The notes under the pieces: model-generated | The model's input: the letters and a program-made list of their open reading frames with translations, nothing else | Told to the model about the DNA's origin: nothing | The model's database searches: none | Made by a program: the position numbers and the translations under genes | Assembly: GCF_003285005.1 (NCBI RefSeq) | Contig: NZ_QMFA01000015.1 | Location: 1 to 64,000 of the forward strand | From: Paenibacillus sp. YN15 | Lineage (GTDB): Bacteria > Bacillota > Bacilli > Paenibacillales > NBRC-103111 | DNA length: 64,000 bases | Direction of reading: 5' to 3' | Shown: positions 35,338-43,845 of the stretch, one piece after another | Layout: each line of letters opens with the position of its first letter | Numbering within the stretch: the stretch's first letter is position 1

Positions 35338-36684
35338 ATGGAACGGATTGCCGGAATTGAAGACGGAGCAGCGAAGGTGGCTGTGGTGGGGATGGGCTAT
35401 GTGGGCTTGCCCTTGGCCGTGGCCATTGCCCGTGCGGGTTATACAGTGTACGGTATCGATACCGATGCCGGGAAGGTGGCAAAGCTTCAGGCAGGAGTCT
35501 CCTATATCCTGGATGTGGCGGATGCGGAATTGAGCCGTTGGACCGCGTGCGGCGCCCTCCGGCCCGGGACGGATTATGCGGTGCTGGGCCAGGCGGACAT
35601 TGCCGTGCTTTGTGTGCCGACCCCCTTAAACGGTCTGCGGGAGCCGGATACCTCCTTTATTGAGGAGGCGGTTGGCCAAATGGTCCGGTATCTGCGAAAA
35701 GGGACGCTTATTATTCTGGAGAGCACCACTTATCCGGGAACGACGGAGCTGTTGGTGCGCAGGCGGATTGAGGAGGAGAAGGGCTGGCAGGCTGGCCGGG
35801 ATTTTTATGTGTCCTTCTCCCCGGAACGGGTAGATCCAGGCAACCGCCAATTCTCCCTGCGCTCCACGCCCAAGGTGATCGGGGGAAGCACCCCGGCCTG
35901 TCTGGAGGTGGGCCGGAATTTTTATGCAGCGGTGTTCGAGCGGGTGGTGGCGGTCAGCTCCAATGAGGCCGCCGAGCTGGCGAAGCTCCTGGAAAATACC
36001 TTCCGCAGCGTGAATATCGCCCTGGTCAATGAAATGGCTCTGCTCTGCGAGCGGATGGGGGTCAGCATCTGGGAGGTGGTGGAGGCCGCTGCCACCAAAC
36101 CCTTCGGGTTTATGCCCTTTTACCCCGGGCCGGGTGTCGGCGGGCATTGCATTCCCGTCGATCCCCTTTATTTATCGTGGAAAGCGGGGCGGATGGGTGT
36201 CCGCCTGAAATTTATCGAGCTGGCGGATGAGCTGCACCGGAGCATGCCCGAACGGCTGGCCGCCCGCATCGGGGCGCTGCTGGAAGGAGAAGGCAAACGG
36301 CTGGCGGGGGCAAGCATTGTGCTATGCGGCATTGCGTACAAGAAGGATACGGATGATATCCGGGAATCCCCCGCTTTGGAGCTGATGGAGCATCTGCTGG
36401 AAAAAGGGGCCCGGGTGGTTTACCATGATCCCCATGTGCCTGTATGCCAGGTTAACGGCACTGCTTGGGCCTCGCAGACGGCAGAGCCGCAGCTGTGGGC
36501 CCATGCGGATCTGGTAGTGATCGCTACCGACCATACGGCGGTGGATTACCAGCAGGTGGCGGATTATGCTCCGCTGGTGTTCGACACCCGGAATGCCGCC
36601 AGAGACTGCATCGGCGGGAGGATTGTGCTTTTCGGCGGAAGCGGGGGGAGAGGCGGCGAAGGCGGAGGGGGCGGGGGACAGTGA
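35338..36684 (+). CDS. UDP-glucose/GlcNAc 6-dehydrogenase family protein
   Basis: Nucleotide-sugar dehydrogenase of 448 residues that oxidises the C6 hydroxyl of a UDP-sugar to a uronate in two NAD-dependent steps. The NAD motif VAVVGMGYVGLP is at about residues 14-25. The catalytic cysteine is in GPGVGGHCIPVDP. The C-terminal UDP-binding domain (GIAYKKDTDDIRESPALELMEHL) is complete. The sequence context resembles WecC/VipA-type UDP-GlcNAc dehydrogenases more than Ugd. It ends in an odd Gly-rich tail. Its stop overlaps the next gene's GTG. Confidence 0.9.
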   Translation: MERIAGIEDGAAKVAVVGMGYVGLPLAVAIARAGYTVYGIDTDAGKVAKLQAGVSYILDVADAELSRWTACGALRPGTDYAVLGQADIAVLCVPTPLNGLREPDTSFIEEAVGQMVRYLRKGTLIILESTTYPGTTELLVRRRIEEEKGWQAGRDFYVSFSPERVDPGNRQFSLRSTPKVIGGSTPACLEVGRNFYAAVFERVVAVSSNEAAELAKLLENTFRSVNIALVNEMALLCERMGVSIWEVVEAAATKPFGFMPFYPGPGVGGHCIPVDPLYLSWKAGRMGVRLKFIELADELHRSMPERLAARIGALLEGEGKRLAGASIVLCGIAYKKDTDDIRESPALELMEHLLEKGARVVYHDPHVPVCQVNGTAWASQTAEPQLWAHADLVVIATDHTAVDYQQVADYAPLVFDTRNAARDCIGGRIVLFGGSGGRGGEGGGGGGQ

Positions 36685-37763
36685 CCGCAACCATCAGCTT
36701 GTGTATGATCGTCCGGGATGAGGAGGAGACGCTGGGCGGATGCCTGGCATCGGTTCAGGGGTTGGCCGACGAGATTATTATTGTGGATACCGGCTCGGTG
36801 GACGGCACCCGCCGGGTGGCCGAGGCGTATAATGGCCGGGTGGCGGCGTATGACTGGCAGGATGATTTTGCAGCGGCGCGGAATTATGCCTTCAGCCTGG
36901 CCAACGGGACGTTTATCCTGTGGCTGGATGCGGACGACCGGATCGCCGGGGAGGACCTGAAGAAGCTGCTGGCGCTAAAGAGGGAGCTCACGGCGGAGGT
37001 GTCCGGTGTGGTGATGCCCTATTGTCTGGCAGAGGATGCCGTCGGCCGTCCGCTGGTGGCCGACCGCCGGCTCCGGCTGGTCCGGCGGGAGTCGGGCTGC
37101 CGCTGGAGCGGGCGGGTGCACGAGTATCTGGAGTTTCCCCGGAAGGGGGAAATCCGAGTGTGGGACGCCATGATCCGGCATACCGGCCGGGCAGACCACT
37201 CCCGCCGGAATCTGCGGATTTTGCGGCGGTGGATTGCGGAGGAGCCGGGGGTATCGGGCAGACGGCTGCTGTGGTATGCCCACATCTGCTACGAGCGGGG
37301 ACACTACGGGCAGGCGGCCAAGGGCTACCGGAAGCTGCTCTTGGAGCCGTCGGGCTTCCGCGAGGACCGGCTCATCGCCTGCTTCCGGCTGGCCGACTGC
37401 TGCCGGCGGCTGGGGGACGGGCGAGGCCGCCTGGAGAGCCTGCTGGGCTCCTTCCACTACGGTCCGCCCCAGGCGGATTTCTGCTGCCAGCTCGGGGAGT
37501 GGTTCGAGGAGCGGGCCGATTGGAGGACGGCCGCCTATTGGTACACCCAGGCCATCGCGGTCAGCGGCCTGGACACGGGTTTGCGGCCGGTGGCTTCGGC
37601 GGCTCTGACCTGGCTGCCCCATGCCCGGCTGGCGGCGGTATGCCTGCGGCTGGGGGACGCCGGGGCGGCTTACCGGCACAATGAGCAGGCGCTGCGCCAT
37701 CTGCCGGATGACCCGGGCCTGTTGGGCAACCGGGCCCGGCTGGAAGCGGCGCTCCGCTCCTGA
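36681..37763 (+). CDS. Family 2 glycosyltransferase with TPR-like C-terminus
   Basis: A 360-residue protein. The GT-A domain (about 1-210) opens ISLCMIVRDEEETLGGCLAS, has the IIVDTGSVDGT nucleotide site and the metal motif LDADDR. The C-terminal 140 residues are helical repeats (YAHICYERGHYGQAAKGYRKLL, AAYRHNEQALRHLPDDP) like tetratricopeptides. This architecture is common in Bacillales transferases acting on peptides or surface glycans. GTG 36681 overlaps the preceding TGA by the GTGA arrangement; the GC-rich region gives no clear Shine-Dalgarno. Confidence 0.85.
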   Translation: MTATISLCMIVRDEEETLGGCLASVQGLADEIIIVDTGSVDGTRRVAEAYNGRVAAYDWQDDFAAARNYAFSLANGTFILWLDADDRIAGEDLKKLLALKRELTAEVSGVVMPYCLAEDAVGRPLVADRRLRLVRRESGCRWSGRVHEYLEFPRKGEIRVWDAMIRHTGRADHSRRNLRILRRWIAEEPGVSGRRLLWYAHICYERGHYGQAAKGYRKLLLEPSGFREDRLIACFRLADCCRRLGDGRGRLESLLGSFHYGPPQADFCCQLGEWFEERADWRTAAYWYTQAIAVSGLDTGLRPVASAALTWLPHARLAAVCLRLGDAGAAYRHNEQALRHLPDDPGLLGNRARLEAALRS

Positions 37764-37880
37764 CCGCCGGGCCTTGGGTGCGGCGGCATGCAGAGAGGCC
37801 GCCGCCTGTTGGCGCGTACAGGGGCGGTGGCCGTGGGTGCAGAGACGCCAGCTGCAGGAGTGGCAGGTGCCGGGACCGGA

Positions 37881-38032
37881 GGTACGGTGCCGGGGGTGCG
37901 GTGGCCGTGGGTGCGGTGGCCAGGGGTACGGTGCCGTGGGTGCGGTGGCCGGGGGTGCGGTGCCGTGGGTGCGGTGGCCGTGGGTGCGGTGGCCGTGGGT
38001 GCGGTGGCCAGGGGTACGGTGGCCGTGGGTGC
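37881..38032. repeat. GC-rich minisatellite
   Basis: Many copies of a 15-18 bp unit built from GGTGCGGTGGCCGTG, varying to GGTACGGTGCCGTG. Open frames through it (Arg/Trp/Gly-rich) are a consequence of the repeat. It ends about 40 bp before quadruple element D. The 37.8-38.45 kb gap holds no gene. Confidence 0.85.
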
Positions 38033-38073
38033 CGGGGCAGTAGGTGTAGGGCAGCGTGTGCAGGTGCTCATCT

Positions 38074-38249
38074 TGCAAAAGTGCAGTTATTTTTAGGTTT
38101 TTGCGGGATTTTGGCAGGCTCAAATGCAAAAATGCAGTTATTTGTGCTCGTGGACGGCAGTGGATGCCGTTTTGGCCACATTTAACTGCACTATTGCAGG
38201 ATGGGCTGGCAGATGTCGGCCGAGCCTGGATTTTAATTGCATTTTTGCA
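38074..38249. repeat. Quadruple inverted element, locus D
   Basis: Direct copies at 38074-38094 and 38125-38145, inverted copies at 38178-38198 and 38229-38249. Both pairs are 51 bp apart. The core opens TGCAAAAGTGCA or TGCAAAAATGCA and closes GTTATTT, matching locus C. It lies between the convergent glycosyltransferase and GH9 genes. Confidence 0.9.
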
Positions 38250-38345
38250 TTTGCAGAGTGGAAATATAAGGTAAAACAAAAGGCGGTGATATAAAGCAGC
38301 GGTGTCCGGGTTCTTCAGCTTCCGCCAAAATACCGGCAAAAGTGA

Positions 38346-38374
38346 GGCAGCTTAAGCTCTGAGCTCAAGCTGCC
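38346..38374 (-). terminator. Long near-perfect palindrome after the GH9 gene
   Basis: GGCAGCTTAAGCT and AGCTCAAGCTGCC form a stem of about 13 bp with one mismatch. On the minus strand it is followed by TCACTTTTG, a short T-run, so it probably ends the GH9 transcript. Confidence 0.5.
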
Positions 38375-38451
38375 CGGCTAATTCACCCGGCGAGCGTGAT
38401 ATCGCGGGGTTACTTTTATCACTCGGCTAAAATGCCCCGCCGCGTCACCCG

Positions 38452-40074
38452 CTAAAGCCTCCCGGCATATGCCGCCACAAACACAGCGGGCGAGTTCCAG
38501 TATATGGTCATTTCGTTGGTGGAGTAACTTTCCTTATGGTCCACATAGCAGGCGGCGGGGGCGGCTCCGGCCAGCAAGGCGGCAGCCGCTTCGTCCTGCA
38601 GGTGGAGATTGGGCCCGCCTGCCACCATGCCCGGCACCGGCTCGGCTACGCCGTCCCCTTCGGAGGGCCGGTGATGGGGATACAGCACCGACTTGGCGCC
38701 AAAGTCGGTTACATAGCAATAACCCAGTACATTGCGGCCCAGCAGATAGTCCCAGTGGGCCAGAGCGGCCTGGCCGAAGCGCTGTTCGCCGGTAAGCTCC
38801 TCTGCGGCAATCAGCAGCATGGCCCGGTTCAGCACCAGCATATTGCTGCCCCAGATGTACTCCTCCGGCAGCAGGGAAATGCTAAAGCCGTCGGCGGCGC
38901 TGCGCTCCGCATACAGCTCCGCCTCCGCCACCCAGGCAGCCAAGAGCCGGGTGCGGAGAGCCTCCGGCACCAGACCGGGCCCGGCGTCCAGCAGGCTCAG
39001 AGTGCCGTATCCGCCGGTATCGGCCCAGCCCAGCTCGCACAGGGGGAAGCCCCCTGCCTCCGCCAAGGCCTCTGCTGCCTGCAAATATTCCGCCTCTCCG
39101 GTGAGCCGGAACAGCTCGGCGGCCGCCCAATACAGCTCATCCTCCCGGGAGCTGTCCCCGTATTCGCCCGTCACAATGTCGGGCGGATTGCGGAAGCCCT
39201 CAGCCGCAGGCCGTCCCTGCAGGCTGCGCCAGGCCCGTTTGGCCGCATCGGCGCAGCGCTCCGCCAGGTCCGGGTCCAGCCCCCGGTAGATTCGGGCGGC
39301 CAAGGCCAGACCTGCGGCAAAAGAACCTGTCGCCGTATCCGACACCGGCGAAAAGATCAGCTCCGCTCCATCCAACTCGGGCATACAGTCCAAAGGCGGA
39401 AAACCGGCGGTGGTCACCTTATGGTACACCGCACCGTCGGAGCGCTGCATCAGCAGCAGAAATTCCAATTCAACCTTGACCTCCTCCAGCACATCGGGAA
39501 GCCCGCTGGAGTTGGGAATTCCCGCAGGCTCAACAAAAGCCCCCGGAAACCGCTCATACGCCAATAACAAATCCGCAACCGCTTTCACGCCTGCCACTGT
39601 ATATTTGCCGTAATCCCCCGCGTCATGCCAGCCTCCTGCCTGGGGGTGCCGTTCTTCCGGATTTCCGTGGACATGGGCATCCCCCAGATGACAGGCGCCA
39701 TGGGACCATGGCCCGGCATACTCCTCCGTCAGCTCCACGCCGCAGCGCTGGAAGTAGAAGCACTTGAGCAGCGCCTTCCCGACGGAGGCGTAAGGACGTT
39801 CTTCGATCACAAACACCGGCGAAACCGCCCCAGATTCCTTCATCCTCACAAAATAACTGCCCGGCCGCTCAACACCGGTAAAATCCCCTTTGGCAACGGC
39901 CAGTCCGGAGGCCGGGTCCTGCTTAAGGGGAGACATTGCCCCTGCAAAAACGGAGAGCCCCGAATCCAGCTCCACCAGCTCGAACTTCCCCGATACAGCG
40001 GCGGTAAAGACTTTTAGCCCTTGCCGCGGATAGCCCAACTGGTTTACAAATACAGAGTCTTGCGCATCACGCAT
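38452..40074 (-). CDS. GH9 glycoside hydrolase without signal peptide
   Basis: Family 9 glycosidase of 540 residues. An N-terminal Ig-like domain (about 1-95, VFVNQLGYP start, the CelD_N pattern) precedes the (alpha/alpha)6 catalytic domain. Catalytic aspartates lie in GGWHDAGDYGKY, and the C-terminal acid glutamate in SYSTNEMTIYWNSP. No secretion signal is visible, so it should act inside the cell, as exo-acting GH9 beta-glucosidases/glucosaminidases do. The start MRDAQDS follows AAAGGA; an upstream ATG has no ribosome binding site. Single gene. Confidence 0.88.
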   Translation of the reverse strand: MRDAQDSVFVNQLGYPRQGLKVFTAAVSGKFELVELDSGLSVFAGAMSPLKQDPASGLAVAKGDFTGVERPGSYFVRMKESGAVSPVFVIEERPYASVGKALLKCFYFQRCGVELTEEYAGPWSHGACHLGDAHVHGNPEERHPQAGGWHDAGDYGKYTVAGVKAVADLLLAYERFPGAFVEPAGIPNSSGLPDVLEEVKVELEFLLLMQRSDGAVYHKVTTAGFPPLDCMPELDGAELIFSPVSDTATGSFAAGLALAARIYRGLDPDLAERCADAAKRAWRSLQGRPAAEGFRNPPDIVTGEYGDSSREDELYWAAAELFRLTGEAEYLQAAEALAEAGGFPLCELGWADTGGYGTLSLLDAGPGLVPEALRTRLLAAWVAEAELYAERSAADGFSISLLPEEYIWGSNMLVLNRAMLLIAAEELTGEQRFGQAALAHWDYLLGRNVLGYCYVTDFGAKSVLYPHHRPSEGDGVAEPVPGMVAGGPNLHLQDEAAAALLAGAAPAACYVDHKESYSTNEMTIYWNSPAVFVAAYAGRL

Positions 40075-40197
40075 GAGAATCAGTCCTTTGCCCATAAATT
40101 GGTCTGCCGGAACAATGGAGATGCCCTCATTTTACCACATCAGTGTGCGTTTAACATTTTCAAGCGCCAAAGTGCGTAAAGCAAACATCCTGCCCAA

Positions 40198-40896
40198 CTA
40201 CCAAGGGCGCTTCCGCCCCAGCCAGCCCTGCTCCTCCCAATGCGCCTTGTCCAGCGGATTCCAGGCGTTCCGCTTTTGGTTGAGACGCATAATGGCGAAC
40301 ATGGCCCGGGTTTTCCAGCCCGGCTTGACCGTGCCTGCGGCCCTGCCCAGCTTGGCGGCCAGCCTTGCCGTATCCCTGCGGATGGCGGCTTTTTTCTCCT
40401 CCTTAACGTCTGCCCAGCCGGCGGCGGCCACAATGCAAGGATACTGGTAGACCGAGGGCACGCCCCAATAGAAGAGGTTCTGCTTCAGCTGTTTGGTGAC
40501 GGCGCGGGCTCCCGCTCCTGCGGCGGTGGAGATCACCAGGGCCGTTTTGTGGAACATGGAAGGGTCGGGCCGGTGGGACATCCAGGCGTAGCCCATATGG
40601 TCCAGGAAGGCTTTCATTTGGCCGCTTACCCCAAAAACATAACACGGCGAATCCAGAATAATCACATCCGCCCTCCAGAACGCCTCCACAATCCGCTGCA
40701 CCGGCGCGTGGTGGCCGCAATGCTCCTCCCCCTGATTGAAGCAGCTGTAGCAGCCTACACAGAAGCCGGGTCCGTCCTTGGGCAGAAAAAATTCCTCCAC
40801 ATCCTCCTCCCCCGCTGCCAATTGATCGGCGACCATCCGCGCAATATGGAAGGTGCTTCCGCGGTGCATTTGTCCATGTACGATGGCAATTTTCAT
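40198..40896 (-). CDS. Flavodoxin-family NAD(P)H-dependent oxidoreductase
   Basis: A 232-residue protein of the NADPH-dependent FMN reductase fold. The FMN phosphate loop MHRGSTFHIA is at about residues 10-19. The CVGCYSCFNQGEEHC cysteine motif, typical of one subgroup, is near 46-60. DSPCYVFGVSGQMKAFLDH forms the second FMN loop. It would reduce quinones, nitro compounds or iron complexes. It is cotranscribed with the TetR gene 12 bp upstream, so expression is likely induced by the compound that regulator senses. Confidence 0.87.
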   Translation of the reverse strand: MKIAIVHGQMHRGSTFHIARMVADQLAAGEEDVEEFFLPKDGPGFCVGCYSCFNQGEEHCGHHAPVQRIVEAFWRADVIILDSPCYVFGVSGQMKAFLDHMGYAWMSHRPDPSMFHKTALVISTAAGAGARAVTKQLKQNLFYWGVPSVYQYPCIVAAAGWADVKEEKKAAIRRDTARLAAKLGRAAGTVKPGWKTRAMFAIMRLNQKRNAWNPLDKAHWEEQGWLGRKRPW

Positions 40897-40908
40897 GATG
40901 CGGCCTCC

Positions 40909-41532
40909 TTAGACCTTGGCTCTGGCATAAACGGCATTGAACTGGCGGATATGGCTGCGCAGGGAGGCCAGTGCCTGCTCCCCGCCTTCGGGATGAAGGT
41001 CGCGCCACCCCAGCAGCAAAAAAATCGGGCCATAAAACTGCGCTGCCATACTGCCCGGGTCTGCTTCAACGAACACGCCCAGCCCCATCATTTCCTGGAA
41101 CAGGCGGCTTTGAAACTCAACCGGACTCTCCAGATACAGCCGCCGGTAAACCTCCCGGGCCAGCGGGTGGGAGTATTGGGCCATGGTCAGCATTTTCCGC
41201 AGCAAGGCGCTGAATTCATCCTCGGAAAAGAACCGGAACAGCCGCTCTCCCAGCTCCAGCAGGGCCTCCTCCGGCATGGCCGCATAGTGCTGGGCCAACT
41301 GCGCCGGGTCAGTCTGGCCGATTCCCAGCTTCTCCGTGATTTCCCCATACCGCTTGGGAAACTCCCCGATAATTCCCTCAAAAATCGCCTGCTTGCCAGG
41401 AAAATGCTTATACAGAGAGCTTTCCTTCACCCCCACCGCCCCGGCGATGTCCCGGACAGACACGCCGTCATACCCTTTGACTGCAAACAGCCGCAGGGCT
41501 TCTTGAATAATTCTCCACCGGGTATCCCTCAT
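40909..41532 (-). CDS. TetR-family transcriptional regulator
   Basis: A 207-residue repressor. The helix-turn-helix (ALRLFAVKGYDGVSVRDIAGAVGVKESSLYKHFPGKQAIF) fills residues about 10-50; the rest is a helical ligand domain. The start MRDTRW has only a weak GGAG 11 bases upstream. A perfect inverted repeat GGCTAAC/GTTAGCC directly follows the -10 box of its promoter, which points to autoregulation. First gene of a two-gene operon with the flavodoxin-family enzyme. Confidence 0.9.
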   Translation of the reverse strand: MRDTRWRIIQEALRLFAVKGYDGVSVRDIAGAVGVKESSLYKHFPGKQAIFEGIIGEFPKRYGEITEKLGIGQTDPAQLAQHYAAMPEEALLELGERLFRFFSEDEFSALLRKMLTMAQYSHPLAREVYRRLYLESPVEFQSRLFQEMMGLGVFVEADPGSMAAQFYGPIFLLLGWRDLHPEGGEQALASLRSHIRQFNAVYARAKV

Positions 41533-41550
41533 GGTTGACCATCTCCGTTT

Positions 41551-41599
41551 GGCTAACAATCGTTAGCCTAATTATAGCGGAGAGCGGCGGGTCTGCCAA
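41551..41599 (-). promoter_or_regulatory. Promoter and TetR-type operator
   Basis: On the minus strand: TTGGCA (41599-41594), 17 bp, TATAAT (41576-41571), then the palindrome GGCTAACGATTGTTAGCC (41568-41551). The operator overlaps the transcription start. Its 7-bp arms are perfect. Confidence 0.8.
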
Positions 41600-41697
41600 T
41601 AACCAATTGCCCTTCGGGTGGAGAAATGTGGGCTCCGCAGCAACTTTATCCACTTGCACACGTCTTTTATTTATGTAGAGAAGGGAGATGTTTCGCA

Positions 41698-42960
41698 TTG
41701 AAAAATAAATGGCATACCCAAGGAGCCGCCGCCCTGCTGACTCTGGCTGTCCTGTTTGGAGCCGGAGCCGGGAGCAGCCCGGCTTGGGCCGATTCCCCGC
41801 CGTCCGAAGCCGTTATGGCGACGCCGGAGCAAATGCCCTATGTAACCCTGGTGGATTCGTTTACGCTGTATTCGGGCCCGGAGACCCGGCCGGATCAGGC
41901 TGTGGGCGCCCTTAGTCCGCTTCAGTCTGTAAAGCTGGCGCCCATCGAACGGGATAAGCTGCTCTCCCTATCCGCCATGGTGAAGGTGGAGGTGGATACC
42001 TGGCTTGGTCCCGTATGGGTCAATCTGAAGGAAGGGGCCTACCAGTTCAATAAGCTGGAAGCGAAAGAGGAGACGCTGAATCTGCTGCAGGAGACGGTGC
42101 TGTTTGATGCCCCTGGAAAGCCGTCTCCCTATTCATTGGCTCCCCAACAGGTGCAGGCCGTTGCGTCCATTATTGCCTGCGAGCCGTATACCCCCTGCTA
42201 CAATTCGGATTCTTATTATTTGATCCATACCTCCTGGCTGGGGGATATGTGGATCAAGCCTTTCCATTACGCGGAGAAATACAGAGGTGTGGAGACGCTG
42301 GGAGCCATCCCCGTTTCCCGGGAAACTCCGGTTTATCTGTACCCCTATGAGCAGCCGTTGGAAAATGAGCCGAAGATACAGCCCCAGGTGGTGATGCCTT
42401 TGGCCAAGTACATGCAGTACGCACGTATGGCTCCTGCTGCAGTTTGGTACAAAATTGACACTCCCCTGGGTGAACGCTGGATTGCGCAAGACAGCCGGTA
42501 CGGCTTGGGAGTGGAAGGAGTGGAAAAGGTAAGCGAAACACTGCATATACCGGTTCCTTTTCGGCTGCAGGATACCCCTTACAGTGCATTCCGACCGGAT
42601 GATCAGAAGGAGCCGCCCCAGGAGCTGCAAGCCATCGGCAAACACCGGGATTGGGTGATGGTGCTTGTAAACGGCGAGGGCCGATGGGTGAACCCGTCCG
42701 CAGAGATTGCCTACAGCATCACTGGAGACATGGACCATGACCGGGAGCTGGGAGTAAAGGAATATACGCAGCCCATTGAGATTTCCGAGTCCACTATCAC
42801 TACGGATTACCCGTATCCGGGGGCGGTGAAGAATCCCCAGGAGATTCTGGTGTTCACCCGGCAGCAGGTTACCCCGGAGCGGGTGTGGGATTCCCCCGGC
42901 GGCACACGCTGGTACTATATTTCCACCTGGATAGGCCACAAGTGGGTGATGAACCCGTAA
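41698..42960 (+). CDS. Exported protein with five SH3-like repeats
   Basis: A 420-residue secreted protein starting at TTG (GAAGGGAG nine bases upstream). The signal peptide ends SSPAWA before DSPPSE. Five repeats close with a related signature: DTWLGPVWVNL (near 100), TSWLGDMWIKP (near 183), DTPLGERWIAQ (near 260), NGEGRWVNPS (near 328) and STWIGHKWVMNP (at the C-terminus). Such SH3-like modules bind cell-wall or surface polymers. No catalytic domain is seen. Promoter and terminator are not obvious. Confidence 0.75.
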   Translation: MKNKWHTQGAAALLTLAVLFGAGAGSSPAWADSPPSEAVMATPEQMPYVTLVDSFTLYSGPETRPDQAVGALSPLQSVKLAPIERDKLLSLSAMVKVEVDTWLGPVWVNLKEGAYQFNKLEAKEETLNLLQETVLFDAPGKPSPYSLAPQQVQAVASIIACEPYTPCYNSDSYYLIHTSWLGDMWIKPFHYAEKYRGVETLGAIPVSRETPVYLYPYEQPLENEPKIQPQVVMPLAKYMQYARMAPAAVWYKIDTPLGERWIAQDSRYGLGVEGVEKVSETLHIPVPFRLQDTPYSAFRPDDQKEPPQELQAIGKHRDWVMVLVNGEGRWVNPSAEIAYSITGDMDHDRELGVKEYTQPIEISESTITTDYPYPGAVKNPQEILVFTRQQVTPERVWDSPGGTRWYYISTWIGHKWVMNP

Positions 42961-43086
42961 TCCTGTGGTGCAACCTGGCGTAACCTTTGTTAAAATGAGG
43001 TATACTTGTGTTTGTCGATACAGCAATTGGCAATTACGCGTATGCTTGATAAGACAGGGCAACGCCACTACAGGAGGAATAATCGA

Positions 43087-43839
43087 ATGCGCATAGACGG
43101 AAGACAGCCGGACGAACTCCGCCAGGTAAATATTATTACCCCTTACAGCAAACATGCGGAGGGCTCCGTATGGATTGAAGTAGGGGATACCAAGGTACTG
43201 TGTACGGCAACTCTGGAGGAGCGGGTGCCGCCTTTTATGAAGGGGCAGGGAAAGGGCTGGATCACGGCGGAGTATGCCATGCTGCCGCGGGCCACCCAAA
43301 CCCGCAACCAGCGGGAGTCGGTGAAAGGCAAGCTGTCCGGCCGGACCATGGAAATCCAGCGGCTTATCGGCCGGGCGCTGCGCTCGGTAGTGGATCTGGA
43401 GAAGCTGGGAGAGCGGACCATTACCCTGGACTGCGATGTCATCCAGGCGGACGGGGGCACCAGAACCACCTCCATTACAGGGGCGTTTGTGGCCATGACG
43501 CTGGCCATTCACAAGCTGTGCAAGGAGAAGCCGATGAGCGTATTTCCCGTTCGGGATTTTCTTGCTTCGGTGAGTGTCGGCGTAGTTTCCGGAGTACCGA
43601 TGCTGGACCTGAAATATGAGGAGGATTCCTCGGCCAAGGTGGACATGAACGTGGTGATGACCGGCTCCGGCAAATTCGTGGAGCTGCAGGGCACCGGCGA
43701 AGAGGCGCCTTTTTCCCGGGAGGAGCTGGACCGGCTTCTGGGTCTGGGCGAGCAGGGCGTCTACCGGATGATCGAGCTGCAGAAGGAAGCGCTGGGCCCG
43801 GTGGCGGAGCTGATCGGCGCAAACAAAGGGAGGTGTTAG
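43087..43839 (+). CDS. rph: Ribonuclease PH
   Basis: Phosphorolytic 3'-5' exoribonuclease that trims tRNA 3' ends, 250 residues, the normal length. It opens [14 protein letters not shown]. Phosphate and RNA-binding motifs include [21 protein letters not shown] and the catalytic-site [32 protein letters not shown] precedes the ATG. It is followed six bases later by the NTP pyrophosphatase gene; the pair is a conserved Firmicutes unit. TATACT at 43001 is a possible -10 box. Confidence 0.96.
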   Translation: MRIDGRQPDELRQVNIITPYSKHAEGSVWIEVGDTKVLCTATLEERVPPFMKGQGKGWITAEYAMLPRATQTRNQRESVKGKLSGRTMEIQRLIGRALRSVVDLEKLGERTITLDCDVIQADGGTRTTSITGAFVAMTLAIHKLCKEKPMSVFPVRDFLASVSVGVVSGVPMLDLKYEEDSSAKVDMNVVMTGSGKFVELQGTGEEAPFSREELDRLLGLGEQGVYRMIELQKEALGPVAELIGANKGRC

Positions 43840-43845
43840 GAGCCC

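Noticed and set aside
36465-36680. N-terminal extension of the GT2/TPR gene
   Set aside because: It lies wholly inside the nucleotide-sugar dehydrogenase gene. Similarity to glycosyltransferases begins just after GTG 36681.
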